Assembly: GCA_900317845.1 (NCBI GenBank)
Contig: ONII01000020.1
Coordinates: 1 to 34,577, forward strand
From: an uncultured Bacteroidales bacterium
GTDB taxonomy: Bacteria; Bacteroidota; Bacteroidia; Bacteroidales; UBA932
Direction of reading: 5' to 3'
DNA: 34,577 bases
Shown: one piece after another, positions 1 to 7,624 of the stretch
Layout of the letters: every line of letters begins with the position of its first letter
How positions within the stretch are numbered: position 1 is the stretch's first letter
Notes under the pieces: model-generated
What the model was told of the DNA's origin: nothing
Database searches by the model: none
Seen by the model: the letters and a program-made list of their open reading frames with translations, nothing else
Made by a program: the position numbers and the translations under genes

Positions 1-1588
1 TGGCACGGGCAATGGAAAGGCGCTGGCGCTGCCCGCCGGAGAGTTTGCTGCCGCGGTCTCCGATATTGCACTGGTAGCCGCCTTCCTTCTCCATAATGAA
101 TTCGTGGGCATTGGCAATTTTGGCCGCCGCAATCACCTGCTCCTCGGTGGCGCCCTCTACGCCAAAAGCAATGTTGTTGTAAATGGTGTCGTTAAAGAGG
201 ATGGGCTCCTGGTTCACGTTGCCCATGAGCGCGCGGAGGTCCTTTACGGCCAGGTCCCGGATGTCTTTCCCGTCAAGGGTGATGCGGCCGCCGGTAACGT
301 CCCAGAAACGGGGAATGAGGTCCACCAGGGTAGATTTTCCGGCACCGGATTCGCCCACGATGGCAATCATTTTCCCGCGTGGAATCTCCAGGCTCACATG
401 GTCCAGGATTTGGCGCGAGCCGTCATAGCTGAAGGATACGTCCTCCAGGCGGATGCTCTCCCGGAAATCCTTCATTTCCAGTGGCTTGGCGGGATCCTGG
501 ATGGGGTTCTCCGCCTCCAGGATTTTGTTGATGCGCTCCATGGAAGCCAGGCCCTTGCGCACGCTGTAGGTGGCGCGGGAGAGTTCCTTGATGGGCTCTA
601 TCACCGAGTACAGGATAATGAGGAAATAAATGAAGGTGGAGGCGTCGATGAATTTGCCGCTCCCGATGAGGCTTTTTCCGCCGATAATCATGATGCCGCC
701 CACGCAGAGCACAATCATGATCATGACGGTGCCCAGGAATTCGCTCACGGGGTGGGCCGTGGCCTGGCGGATGCTCACGCGGGCTACCTTTCGGCGCATG
801 CGGTCCGTGACGTCCTGGAAGCGGCGGCGCATGGTGCCTTCTGCATTGAACGCCTTGATGACCCTGAGGCCGCCCAGGGTTTCATCCACCTGGCTCATGG
901 TGTCGCTCCACAGGGCCTGTGCCTCCAGCGAGGAGCGCTTAAGCTGCTTGCCGATCACGCCCATAATCCACACGAAGGCCGGTGCAAAAATGATGGTGAA
1001 AATCATCATTTCCGGGCTGAGCCAGGCAAGGAAGCCGAAATAGATGAGGATGAGAATGGGGTCCTTGATGAGCATGGACAGGGAGGCTACAATGGAGTTT
1101 TCCACTTCCGACACATCCCCGGTAATGCGGGCAATGATGTCCCCTTTGCGCTCCTCCGTAAAAAAGCCGATGGGAAGGCCCAGGACCTTGTTGTAAATGC
1201 GGCAGCGGATTTCCTTGACGATCCCCGTAGAGATGGGAATCATGATGGCGTTGGAACCAAAATAGCAGCTGGTTTTGAGGGCCGTGAAAAGAATCATGAT
1301 GCCCGCCAGCAGGAACAGGGCGTTGGCCGCGCCATAGGTGGTGGCGAAGGCCGACACGTAATAATACAGGTTGTTCACGGCCTTCTCCTTGAAATCCATC
1401 TGCGCGTCCCACGGAACAAACTGATACACAGACTCGTTTACCTTGAACAGGATATCCAGCAGAGGAACTACAACCGCGAAGGAGAAGATATTGAAGATGG
1501 CGCTGAGCATGTTCAGCACCACTGACCCAACCAAATGACCTTTATAGGGAGAGGCGTATTGCCTCATCATTTTCAGGAAATCTCGCAT
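1..1588 (-). CDS. ABC exporter, fused permease and ATPase (MsbA-like), C-terminus cut by window edge
   Basis: The reading frame is open for 529 codons from ATG at 1588 and runs off the left edge. The first ~300 residues are hydrophobic and match an ABC exporter membrane domain with several transmembrane helices. The ATPase follows, with Walker A GESGAGKST near residue 411, a Q-loop NQEP and the signature LSGGQRQR near residue 515. The Walker B and H-loop lie outside the window. The family exports lipids, lipid A precursors or drugs as homodimers in the inner membrane. The fused single-chain layout and length (about 600 residues expected) fit MsbA or a multidrug half-transporter, and the sequence does not decide between them. 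It lies downstream of the M28 gene on the same strand, with its own -7 box in the gap. Confidence 0.92.
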   Translation of the reverse strand, partial: MRDFLKMMRQYASPYKGHLVGSVVLNMLSAIFNIFSFAVVVPLLDILFKVNESVYQFVPWDAQMDFKEKAVNNLYYYVSAFATTYGAANALFLLAGIMILFTALKTSCYFGSNAIMIPISTGIVKEIRCRIYNKVLGLPIGFFTEERKGDIIARITGDVSEVENSIVASLSMLIKDPILILIYFGFLAWLSPEMMIFTIIFAPAFVWIMGVIGKQLKRSSLEAQALWSDTMSQVDETLGGLRVIKAFNAEGTMRRRFQDVTDRMRRKVARVSIRQATAHPVSEFLGTVMIMIVLCVGGIMIIGGKSLIGSGKFIDASTFIYFLIILYSVIEPIKELSRATYSVRKGLASMERINKILEAENPIQDPAKPLEMKDFRESIRLEDVSFSYDGSRQILDHVSLEIPRGKMIAIVGESGAGKSTLVDLIPRFWDVTGGRITLDGKDIRDLAVKDLRALMGNVNQEPILFNDTIYNNIAFGVEGATEEQVIAAAKIANAHEFIMEKEGGYQCNIGDRGSKLSGGQRQRLSIARA

Positions 1589-1607
1589 ACTTTCTAACCT
1601 AACCCTA

Positions 1608-1615
1608 CAAAGATA
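1608..1615 (-). promoter_or_regulatory. Bacteroidota -7 box for the ABC exporter
   Basis: Read on the minus strand this is TATCTTTG, a full match to TAnnTTTG. It ends 19 nt before the ATG at 1588, giving a short leader. Confidence 0.65.
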
Positions 1616-1627
1616 CAAAAAATCCCG

Positions 1628-2617
1628 CTATAAAACCTTATCTAACCAATAGAAAATTAGCTGAATCCGTTTGCGCATGACGGGATAGTCCAGCGAGTCC
1701 GGCGTATCCGTAGCTTTGTTGTTGTTGAGGGTGATGCCGGAAGTGAACATGACGGCGGGAATCTCGTGCTCCAGGAACACGCGCTGGTCGCAGATGCGGG
1801 TATAGAAAAGACGGGTAAAATCGGCGCTGCCGTAATAGCTGTAGCCAATTTCCAGGCCGATATGCTGGTCCCGGTTGGCGTTTTCCAGCGTGGAGCGCCA
1901 GCCGGTGGCGCTATCCGAGAGCATCATCAGGTAGTTGGGATTGCCCTTGGTGAGGGGCGCCAGGGTGGCCCCCAGCTGGTCCAGGTTCACCACCAGCATA
2001 ATCTGGTCCTTGCCGATGGGCGTTCCGCTCACGGGGTCCACCAGTTTTCCCTGGTCTATCAGGCGCCACAGGTCCCGGGAACCGGCCAGGTCCTTTTCCT
2101 TGCCGTCCAGGGCCGCGAAGATGATGCCGCGGGCATAGGTGCGCTTGCGGCTTTTCATGTGCTGGAACATGCGGGCCACTTCCAGGAGGGCCGCCACGCC
2201 GGAAGCGTTGCTGTCTGCTCCGGGATAAAAGGTGCCGCCCAGGGTGCCCAGGTTGTCGTAATGGGCCATCACCAGCACGTAGCGGGCGGGGGAGGCGCTG
2301 CCCGGAATGAAGCCCAGCACATTGCGGCCGAAACCGCCCGCCAGCTGGAATCCGTGCATCCACGCGCCGGTAAACGGTTGCAGATACAGGTCCCGGAACT
2401 GACCCTCTATCCAGGCGGCGGTTTTGCGCCCGCCGTCCGTTCCGCTGGCGCGTCCGCCCAGAGAGGGACTGGAGAGGTATTCAACGGTTTGGCGGATGTT
2501 TTCTGTCTTGAGGACGGCCTCCGCGTTTTTGGGAGAGATGGTATATCGAACCTGTGCGGCCGAAGGAACATAGGCCCCCAGCAGCAATATCATCAAAATT
2601 TTTGCTAACTTTGTCAT
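1628..2617 (-). CDS. Secreted M28-family peptidase homologue with degraded active site
   Basis: The 329-residue protein opens with a signal peptide (residues 1-21, ending PSAAQ). The M28 zinc-aminopeptidase fold is recognisable from AHYDN (H119, D121), GADSNASG (D135), the DGKEKDLAGS segment and NLDQLG (D213). In active M28 enzymes the third motif carries a Glu-Glu pair, general base then metal ligand; here it reads K173-E174. The last metal-binding His, four residues before the D of DTPD, is N300. Two of the six key positions are therefore changed, which suggests a weak or non-peptidase role in the periplasm or outer membrane. The fold is clear; loss of activity is inference. It is transcribed away from the TPR gene and towards the ABC exporter. 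Confidence 0.85.
   Translation of the reverse strand: MTKLAKILMILLLGAYVPSAAQVRYTISPKNAEAVLKTENIRQTVEYLSSPSLGGRASGTDGGRKTAAWIEGQFRDLYLQPFTGAWMHGFQLAGGFGRNVLGFIPGSASPARYVLVMAHYDNLGTLGGTFYPGADSNASGVAALLEVARMFQHMKSRKRTYARGIIFAALDGKEKDLAGSRDLWRLIDQGKLVDPVSGTPIGKDQIMLVVNLDQLGATLAPLTKGNPNYLMMLSDSATGWRSTLENANRDQHIGLEIGYSYYGSADFTRLFYTRICDQRVFLEHEIPAVMFTSGITLNNNKATDTPDSLDYPVMRKRIQLIFYWLDKVL
2606..2613 (+). promoter_or_regulatory. Bacteroidota -7 box for the TPR-MBL operon
   Basis: TAACTTTG on the plus strand matches TAnnTTTG. It lies inside the first codons of the divergent M28 gene, so the promoter overlaps that coding sequence. A one-mismatch box for M28 itself (TAATTTCG on the minus strand) lies at 2624-2631, so the two divergent promoters are interleaved. 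Confidence 0.6.
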
Positions 2618-2663
2618 TTGGCGCGAAATTAGCTATTTCGTGGCGGAATTGAAAATATTTTTG

Positions 2664-4652
2664 GTGAAAAACAGCATCCGGCATATTCTCCTACTCTGCC
2701 TGACTCTCTGCGTTAGTATGCAAGCATGGGGCCAGTGGGACAAGGACGTTTTTTCTTTCCGGGGCCGCACGGCCCTGCAGGACGGCCGCCTGAATGAGGC
2801 TGTCTCCAATTTCAATATTCTGGCGCAGCTGGACAGCACGGACTACTGGACCTTCTTTTACCGGGGCATCGCCAAGTACAATCTGGGCGATATCCGGGGC
2901 GCCAAGGCGGACTTTTCCACCGCCGTGCGCCTGAATCCTGTCTTCACGTCCGGCTTTCATTACCGTGCCATTACGGAAAGTCGCACCGGAGACTATGACC
3001 AGGCGCTCAAAGACCTGGAGCGGGCCATCGAACTGCGTCCGGGGTCCTCGGGCCTGTATTTCACGCGGGGGGTCACCTATTTTCTGAGCCGCCAGTTCGA
3101 GCGCGCCGTCCAGGACTTCGACAAGTACATCCGCAAGGAGCCCAAGGATCCGTCGTCCTACCTGAACCGGGGCGCGTCCTATCTGTTTCTGGGCGATACC
3201 ACCAAGGCCCTGCAGGACTACAACCATGCCATCCGGCTGGACCGTTTTGAGCCGGAAGGCTACATCCGCCGCGGCGGCCTCATGGCGGCACGCAGGCAGT
3301 ACGACGATGCCCTCAGCGACCTCAACCGGGCGGTGGAGCTGGATTCCACCCTTACGCTGGCCTACTTCCAACGGGCTATCGTCCGTAGTGAAAAAGGGGA
3401 CCTGAACGCCGCCATGAAGGACCTGAACACGGTGCTCAAGTATGAGCCCGGCAATGCCCTTACCTTGTATAACCGCAGCCTCCTGAGCGCCCAGGTAGGG
3501 GATTACGAAGGCGCGCTCAATGACATGGACCGCGTGATTGCCATCAACCCGGGCAATGTGCTGGCCTACTTCAACCGCGCCGGTTTCTTTATCGAGATGG
3601 CGCGCTGGGACGACGCCCTGGCGGACTACAACAAAGCCATCGAGCTGTACCCGGACTTTGCCAAGGCCTATATGAACCGGGCCTATGTGGAGCTGCAGCT
3701 GGGTATGACCCGCGCCTCCAAGGAAGACTACCGTACGGCGCGCGCCAAAGTGGCGGACTATGAGAAGGCCACCTCCGGCGGCGCAGACTTCTCGGATACC
3801 ACGCGCAAGTACTCCAACCTGCTGGCCTTCGATGCCGATTTTGCCCGCAGCGGCGGCTTCGAGGATGAGATGCTGCGTTACCGGGACGTGGACATCAACC
3901 TGAAACCGCTCTACCGCTTTGTGCTGGTGGAACGGAAGGACGATGCCCACTATGCCCTGGCGCACCGCTACGAGAACAAACTCCTGGACGGCTTCCTCGC
4001 CAAAGCGCCGCTGCCGGTGGAACTCAGCCAGGAGCCTTCGGCGCTGCCGGTGACATCGGCCCTGCTGGGAGAGAGCGTTTCCGACCCCTTCTTCAAGGGC
4101 CTGCAGGACGTGGGTCTCAAGCAGTATTCGACGGCGCTGCTGCACTTTACGGATGCAGTGGAAGCCCCCGCCGAAGACCCGTATGCGCCTTATTACAAGG
4201 CATTTTACCTGATGAACCGCGGCGCGCTGCGGGCCGAGATGATTGCCTTTATCGCCTCCTTTGAATCCAACGTACAAACGCTCACCATGGACGACAAAGG
4301 CAATACGCGGGCCCGGGTGCGGGAGCAGGTAATGAAGGAGTACGACTATTCGGAGGCCCTCTCCGATATGGAAGCCGCCGCGGCGCTGCTCCCGCAGTTC
4401 CCCTTCCTCCAGTTCAACCTGGGGAACCTCTACAGCCTGAGTTCCCGTTTCGTGGAGGCCATCGAGAGTTACGACAAAGCCATCCGGCTGTACCCGTGGC
4501 TGGGCAGCGCGTACTTTAACCGGGGCCTGGTGCTCATCTACCTGAAAGACAAGGAGAAAGGTTGTATCGACCTGTCCCGCGCCGGGGAACTGGGCGTGGA
4601 GGGGGCGTACACGGTGATTTCCCGCTACTGTGAAAAGGAGGACCGGCCGTAA
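2664..4652 (+). CDS. Secreted tetratricopeptide-repeat protein
   Basis: The protein has about 662 residues and is built almost wholly of TPR units of about 34 residues, in two arrays (roughly residues 25-365 and 460-650) separated by a non-repeat stretch. Typical repeat signatures such as AYFNRA, AIELDP-like and DYNKAIEL recur. The GTG at 2664 gives a textbook signal peptide (n-region KNSIRH, hydrophobic core, cleavage after AWG); an in-frame GTG at 2640 adds eight residues and is possible. Neither start has a Shine-Dalgarno site. TPR proteins are protein-binding scaffolds, and no enzymatic domain is visible. Its stop overlaps the start of the next gene in TAATG, so the two are translationally coupled. 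Confidence 0.88.
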   Translation: MKNSIRHILLLCLTLCVSMQAWGQWDKDVFSFRGRTALQDGRLNEAVSNFNILAQLDSTDYWTFFYRGIAKYNLGDIRGAKADFSTAVRLNPVFTSGFHYRAITESRTGDYDQALKDLERAIELRPGSSGLYFTRGVTYFLSRQFERAVQDFDKYIRKEPKDPSSYLNRGASYLFLGDTTKALQDYNHAIRLDRFEPEGYIRRGGLMAARRQYDDALSDLNRAVELDSTLTLAYFQRAIVRSEKGDLNAAMKDLNTVLKYEPGNALTLYNRSLLSAQVGDYEGALNDMDRVIAINPGNVLAYFNRAGFFIEMARWDDALADYNKAIELYPDFAKAYMNRAYVELQLGMTRASKEDYRTARAKVADYEKATSGGADFSDTTRKYSNLLAFDADFARSGGFEDEMLRYRDVDINLKPLYRFVLVERKDDAHYALAHRYENKLLDGFLAKAPLPVELSQEPSALPVTSALLGESVSDPFFKGLQDVGLKQYSTALLHFTDAVEAPAEDPYAPYYKAFYLMNRGALRAEMIAFIASFESNVQTLTMDDKGNTRARVREQVMKEYDYSEALSDMEAAAALLPQFPFLQFNLGNLYSLSSRFVEAIESYDKAIRLYPWLGSAYFNRGLVLIYLKDKEKGCIDLSRAGELGVEGAYTVISRYCEKEDRP

Positions 4653-5446
4653 TGCGCTTTGTGAGTTTTTCCAGCGGAAGCTGCGGCAACTGCTACCTGC
4701 TCCTGGGATCGCATTCCGGCGTGCTCATCGACGCCGGCGTAAGCCCCCGCCGTATCAAAAAGGAGCTGGAGCATTTGCACCTGGACTTCAGTGCGTTGTC
4801 GGCCATATTGGTGACGCACGACCACGGAGACCATATCCGTTCGCTGGGCTCGTTCTGCAAGCGGCTTTCGCTGCCGGTATGGACCACATCCACCATCCAC
4901 GAGGCCCTGCTGCGGCATCCTTTTACGCGGGACTGGACGGGGCCCTGCCGGAACAACCTGGAACCGCAGGTGTGGAATCCCGTGACGGAAGACTTTGACG
5001 TCCAGTTCTTTGAGGTTCCGCACGACGCCACCCAGTGCGTGGGCTTCGCCATCCGGTGCGGGGAGGAACTCTTTGTGCTCATGACGGACCTGGGACATGC
5101 CACGGAGGAGGCCCTTCGCTGGGCGTCACAGGCCACCACGGTGGTGGTGGAATCCAATTACGACCTGGATATGCTGCTGGGCGGAAACTACCCCGACTAC
5201 CTGAAAAAGCGCATTTCCCACGGTATCGGCCATTTGTCCAATGCCGACTGCGCCGAGGCCATTGCCTGCTTCATGCATCCGGAGCTCAGGAACCTGTTCC
5301 TGTGCCATTTGAGCGGCAACAACAACACGCCGGAACTGGCCTATGCAAGTGCCAGGCAGGCCCTGGAGGCCCTGGGCGTGGAGCCCGGGACGGTGCATCT
5401 GCGGGTGCTCAGGCGTGGAGAGGCATCGCCGCTCCTTACCCTTTAA
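4652..5446 (+). CDS. Metallo-beta-lactamase-fold hydrolase, YycJ/WalJ-like
   Basis: The 264-residue protein carries the metal motif HDHGDH at residues 56-61, the N-terminal FSSGSCGNCYLL segment typical of YycJ-like enzymes, a later DLGH and the C-terminal LCHLSG. The family hydrolyses phosphoester or nucleic-acid substrates; YycJ/WalJ has been linked to DNA repair and exonuclease activity in Firmicutes. There is no signal peptide, so it is cytoplasmic. It starts on the last base of the TPR stop (TAATG). Its own TAA lies within TTTAAA, shared with the stop of the convergent gene on the other strand. Confidence 0.88.
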   Translation: MRFVSFSSGSCGNCYLLLGSHSGVLIDAGVSPRRIKKELEHLHLDFSALSAILVTHDHGDHIRSLGSFCKRLSLPVWTTSTIHEALLRHPFTRDWTGPCRNNLEPQVWNPVTEDFDVQFFEVPHDATQCVGFAIRCGEELFVLMTDLGHATEEALRWASQATTVVVESNYDLDMLLGGNYPDYLKKRISHGIGHLSNADCAEAIACFMHPELRNLFLCHLSGNNNTPELAYASARQALEALGVEPGTVHLRVLRRGEASPLLTL

Positions 5447-6225
5447 AGCTGTCTTTCGCGCTCTTTGATGGCGCTGCTCAGGGCGCTGGAGGCGCGCATT
5501 CTGCGGAAGGTGCCTTGCGCAACCTGGAAACTGAGCATGGTTTCGCTCAGCTGTTCTTCAGTGTAGTCCGGGTACAGGCGGGCGAGCTCCCGGGCAAAGA
5601 GGTCCAGCTGGTCGCCCACGGAGAGCGGGAAGTTATCGTCCCCAAAGAAGGACTCGCACCAGCGGAAAAGGTCCAGGTTCTTTTTTACCGATTCTTTTAC
5701 GGCTTCCGGTCCTTGCTGTGGCAGGGGCGCGGTCCAGGGGAGTTTTTCCCACCAGACATTGCGGATGGGGGCGCAGCCAATGACGGTGGGAATCACTTCC
5801 AGGGTGCCGTCCGGCTTGGCTACGGACATTTCGCGGAGCTTGGCGCTGCGGAAAACAAAGCTGGAGAGCGGGGCGGGAACGTGCTCCACCACGGTGAGGC
5901 GGAAGAACTTCTTGGCGCTGGCGTTCCAGCCGTAGGAAAGGCCCGTCTTTACGTGGTAAACCTGGGATTTTTTGAACAGCCACGCGCAAAAGAGCACGCG
6001 GCACACAAAGTGCGGACCGGGAAGGGCTCCCGGTTCCAGAACGCACACCAATGGCTCTTCCACCGTTTTCCAGGTGCCGTGCTTCAGGGTGAGCTGGCCT
6101 TCATAATCGGCCGAAACAGGCTCGTTTTCAGGTACATATACCGTGAACTTTTTGTTTTTCTGGAACAGGAGCGCGCCCAGGATGCGGTCGTCGGGCTGCG
6201 GTACTACAAAGGCAAGTTTATTCAT
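5443..6225 (-). CDS. Conserved hypothetical protein, 260 residues
   Basis: I do not recognise this family. The product appears soluble, with no signal peptide or clear transmembrane helix. It is rich in aromatic residues in its first half (VWWEKLPW and FRWCESFF in the middle) and more helical and charged at the C-terminus, which ends in KERERQL. It lies 3 nt downstream of the MATE pump and is probably co-transcribed with recQ and that pump. Its stop codon overlaps the stop of the convergent MBL gene by 4 nt. An open frame of this length in an operon, with codon use like its neighbours, supports a real gene. Confidence 0.75.
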   Translation of the reverse strand: MNKLAFVVPQPDDRILGALLFQKNKKFTVYVPENEPVSADYEGQLTLKHGTWKTVEEPLVCVLEPGALPGPHFVCRVLFCAWLFKKSQVYHVKTGLSYGWNASAKKFFRLTVVEHVPAPLSSFVFRSAKLREMSVAKPDGTLEVIPTVIGCAPIRNVWWEKLPWTAPLPQQGPEAVKESVKKNLDLFRWCESFFGDDNFPLSVGDQLDLFARELARLYPDYTEEQLSETMLSFQVAQGTFRRMRASSALSSAIKERERQL

Positions 6226-6228
6226 ACG

Positions 6229-7602
6229 TTAACGGGTTTTCTCTGACAGCCATCTGCCCCGGTACAGGCGGACCAGGAAGATGAGGCCGCGGAAGTTCAG
6301 TTCCACCGCCATGCAAATCCAGAAGCCCACCAGGCCGTAGATACGGGCAAGGAAAATGGCAGGAATAATACGGACAATCCACATGGACCCAAAGTTCATG
6401 AGACTGGGAATGCGGGTGTCGCCGGCGCCCACGCAGGCACCGTACGCCACGATGGAAGCGGCATACCCCACTTCCGCAAAGGCTTCGATGCGGAGGACGC
6501 GGGCACCCAGGTCGATAACCGCCCCATCCGGAGTGAGGAGCCCCATCATCTGCGGGGCAAAGAGGTACATCAGGATGGCCAGGAAGCCCATGATGGCCAT
6601 TGCAAGGAAGGTGGTAATCCAGGCAAAACGCTGCGCCAGGGGTTTGCGCCCGGCACCGATACTCTGGCCCACCAGCGTGGTGGAAGCATCGGCAATGCCG
6701 TAACCGGGCATGTAGCAGAAGCTTTCCGCCGTGATGGCAAAGCTGTTGGCGGCGATGGAAATGGTGCCCAGCGGCGCCACAATGACAGTGGAAGCGATGT
6801 GCGCTCCGCGCATGAGGAGGTTCTGAAGCGCCATGGGACCGCTGATGCCCAGCGCTTTTTCCACCACTTTCCGGGTGGGACGGAAGCTCCCTTTTTCCTG
6901 CCTCAGGTTCAGTTCCGGACTCCTTACGGTGAGGAAGTAGAACATGGCCAGGCCGGTGACGACCTCCGCCAGGCCGCTGCCCAGCGCCGCTCCGGTGACG
7001 CCCATCTCCAGCAGGTAGATGAAAATGTAATTGAACACCACGTCCAGCACGCACATGCCGATGCTCAGGACGCTGGGCACCTTCATGTTGCCGCTGGCCT
7101 GCAGGATGGCAGCGCAGGTCCAGTCCATAATCATGGCGGGCATGAACAGCGTCATAATGAAGAAGTAGCTGGTGGCATCTCCGGTGATGTCTGCTCCGCC
7201 GCCCAGCCAATGGGGCAGGAAGGGGGAGATGCCCATGCCTGTAACCGCCAGGAAAAGGCTGAATCCCAGGACGCATACCAGCGCTTGCCGGAGGACAGAA
7301 CGGGCGCCGCTGAAGTCATTAGCCCCCACCAGGTGCGCCACCTGCACGGAAAAACCGCTGGTGACGGCCATGCCAAAGCCGCCAAAAAGCCACAGACAAG
7401 TGGAAACCAGGCCGATAGAGGCCCCGGCGGCCGGCCCCAGATGCCCCACCATGGAGGCATCGATATACTGCATCATCACGGACGAGAGCTGCGCCAGGAT
7501 GGCCGGATAGCTCAGGATGAGACTCAACTTGAGCTGCTGCCCAAAGCTGAGCCCTTCACCGCTGCGGATGCGGCCAAGCAGTATGTCTTTCCCGGAGGCC
7601 AT
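6229..7602 (-). CDS. MATE-family multidrug/Na+ antiporter
   Basis: The 457-residue product is hydrophobic throughout, with about twelve predicted membrane helices in two related halves. Family features include the N-terminal PAILAQLSSVMMQYIDASMVG segment, an internal GISGPMALQN at the start of the second half, and VGQSIGAG. MATE proteins export cationic drugs or metabolites using Na+ or H+ gradients. I chose ATG at 7602 (MASGKDIL) because the upstream 33 in-frame codons lie inside recQ and look non-native. The gene follows recQ by 22 nt, and a -7 box lies in that gap. The substrate cannot be read from sequence. Confidence 0.92.
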   Translation of the reverse strand: MASGKDILLGRIRSGEGLSFGQQLKLSLILSYPAILAQLSSVMMQYIDASMVGHLGPAAGASIGLVSTCLWLFGGFGMAVTSGFSVQVAHLVGANDFSGARSVLRQALVCVLGFSLFLAVTGMGISPFLPHWLGGGADITGDATSYFFIMTLFMPAMIMDWTCAAILQASGNMKVPSVLSIGMCVLDVVFNYIFIYLLEMGVTGAALGSGLAEVVTGLAMFYFLTVRSPELNLRQEKGSFRPTRKVVEKALGISGPMALQNLLMRGAHIASTVIVAPLGTISIAANSFAITAESFCYMPGYGIADASTTLVGQSIGAGRKPLAQRFAWITTFLAMAIMGFLAILMYLFAPQMMGLLTPDGAVIDLGARVLRIEAFAEVGYAASIVAYGACVGAGDTRIPSLMNFGSMWIVRIIPAIFLARIYGLVGFWICMAVELNFRGLIFLVRLYRGRWLSEKTR

Positions 7603-7610
7603 AGAACCTG

Positions 7611-7618
7611 CAAAGATA
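7611..7618 (-). promoter_or_regulatory. Bacteroidota -7 box for the MATE gene
   Basis: Minus-strand TATCTTTG, a full TAnnTTTG match, lies in the 22-nt recQ-MATE gap only 8 nt before the ATG. It would give a near-leaderless mRNA independent of recQ. Confidence 0.55.
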
Positions 7619-7624
7619 GGAAAA

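Noticed and set aside
104-1525. Long plus-strand open frame opposite the ABC exporter
   Set aside because: His/Asp/Gly-rich composition typical of antisense frames in GC-rich genes. The minus strand carries Walker A and the ABC signature in frame.
2691-4277. Long minus-strand open frame opposite the TPR gene
   Set aside because: The plus strand encodes clear TPR repeats with a signal peptide. The antisense product has no domain.
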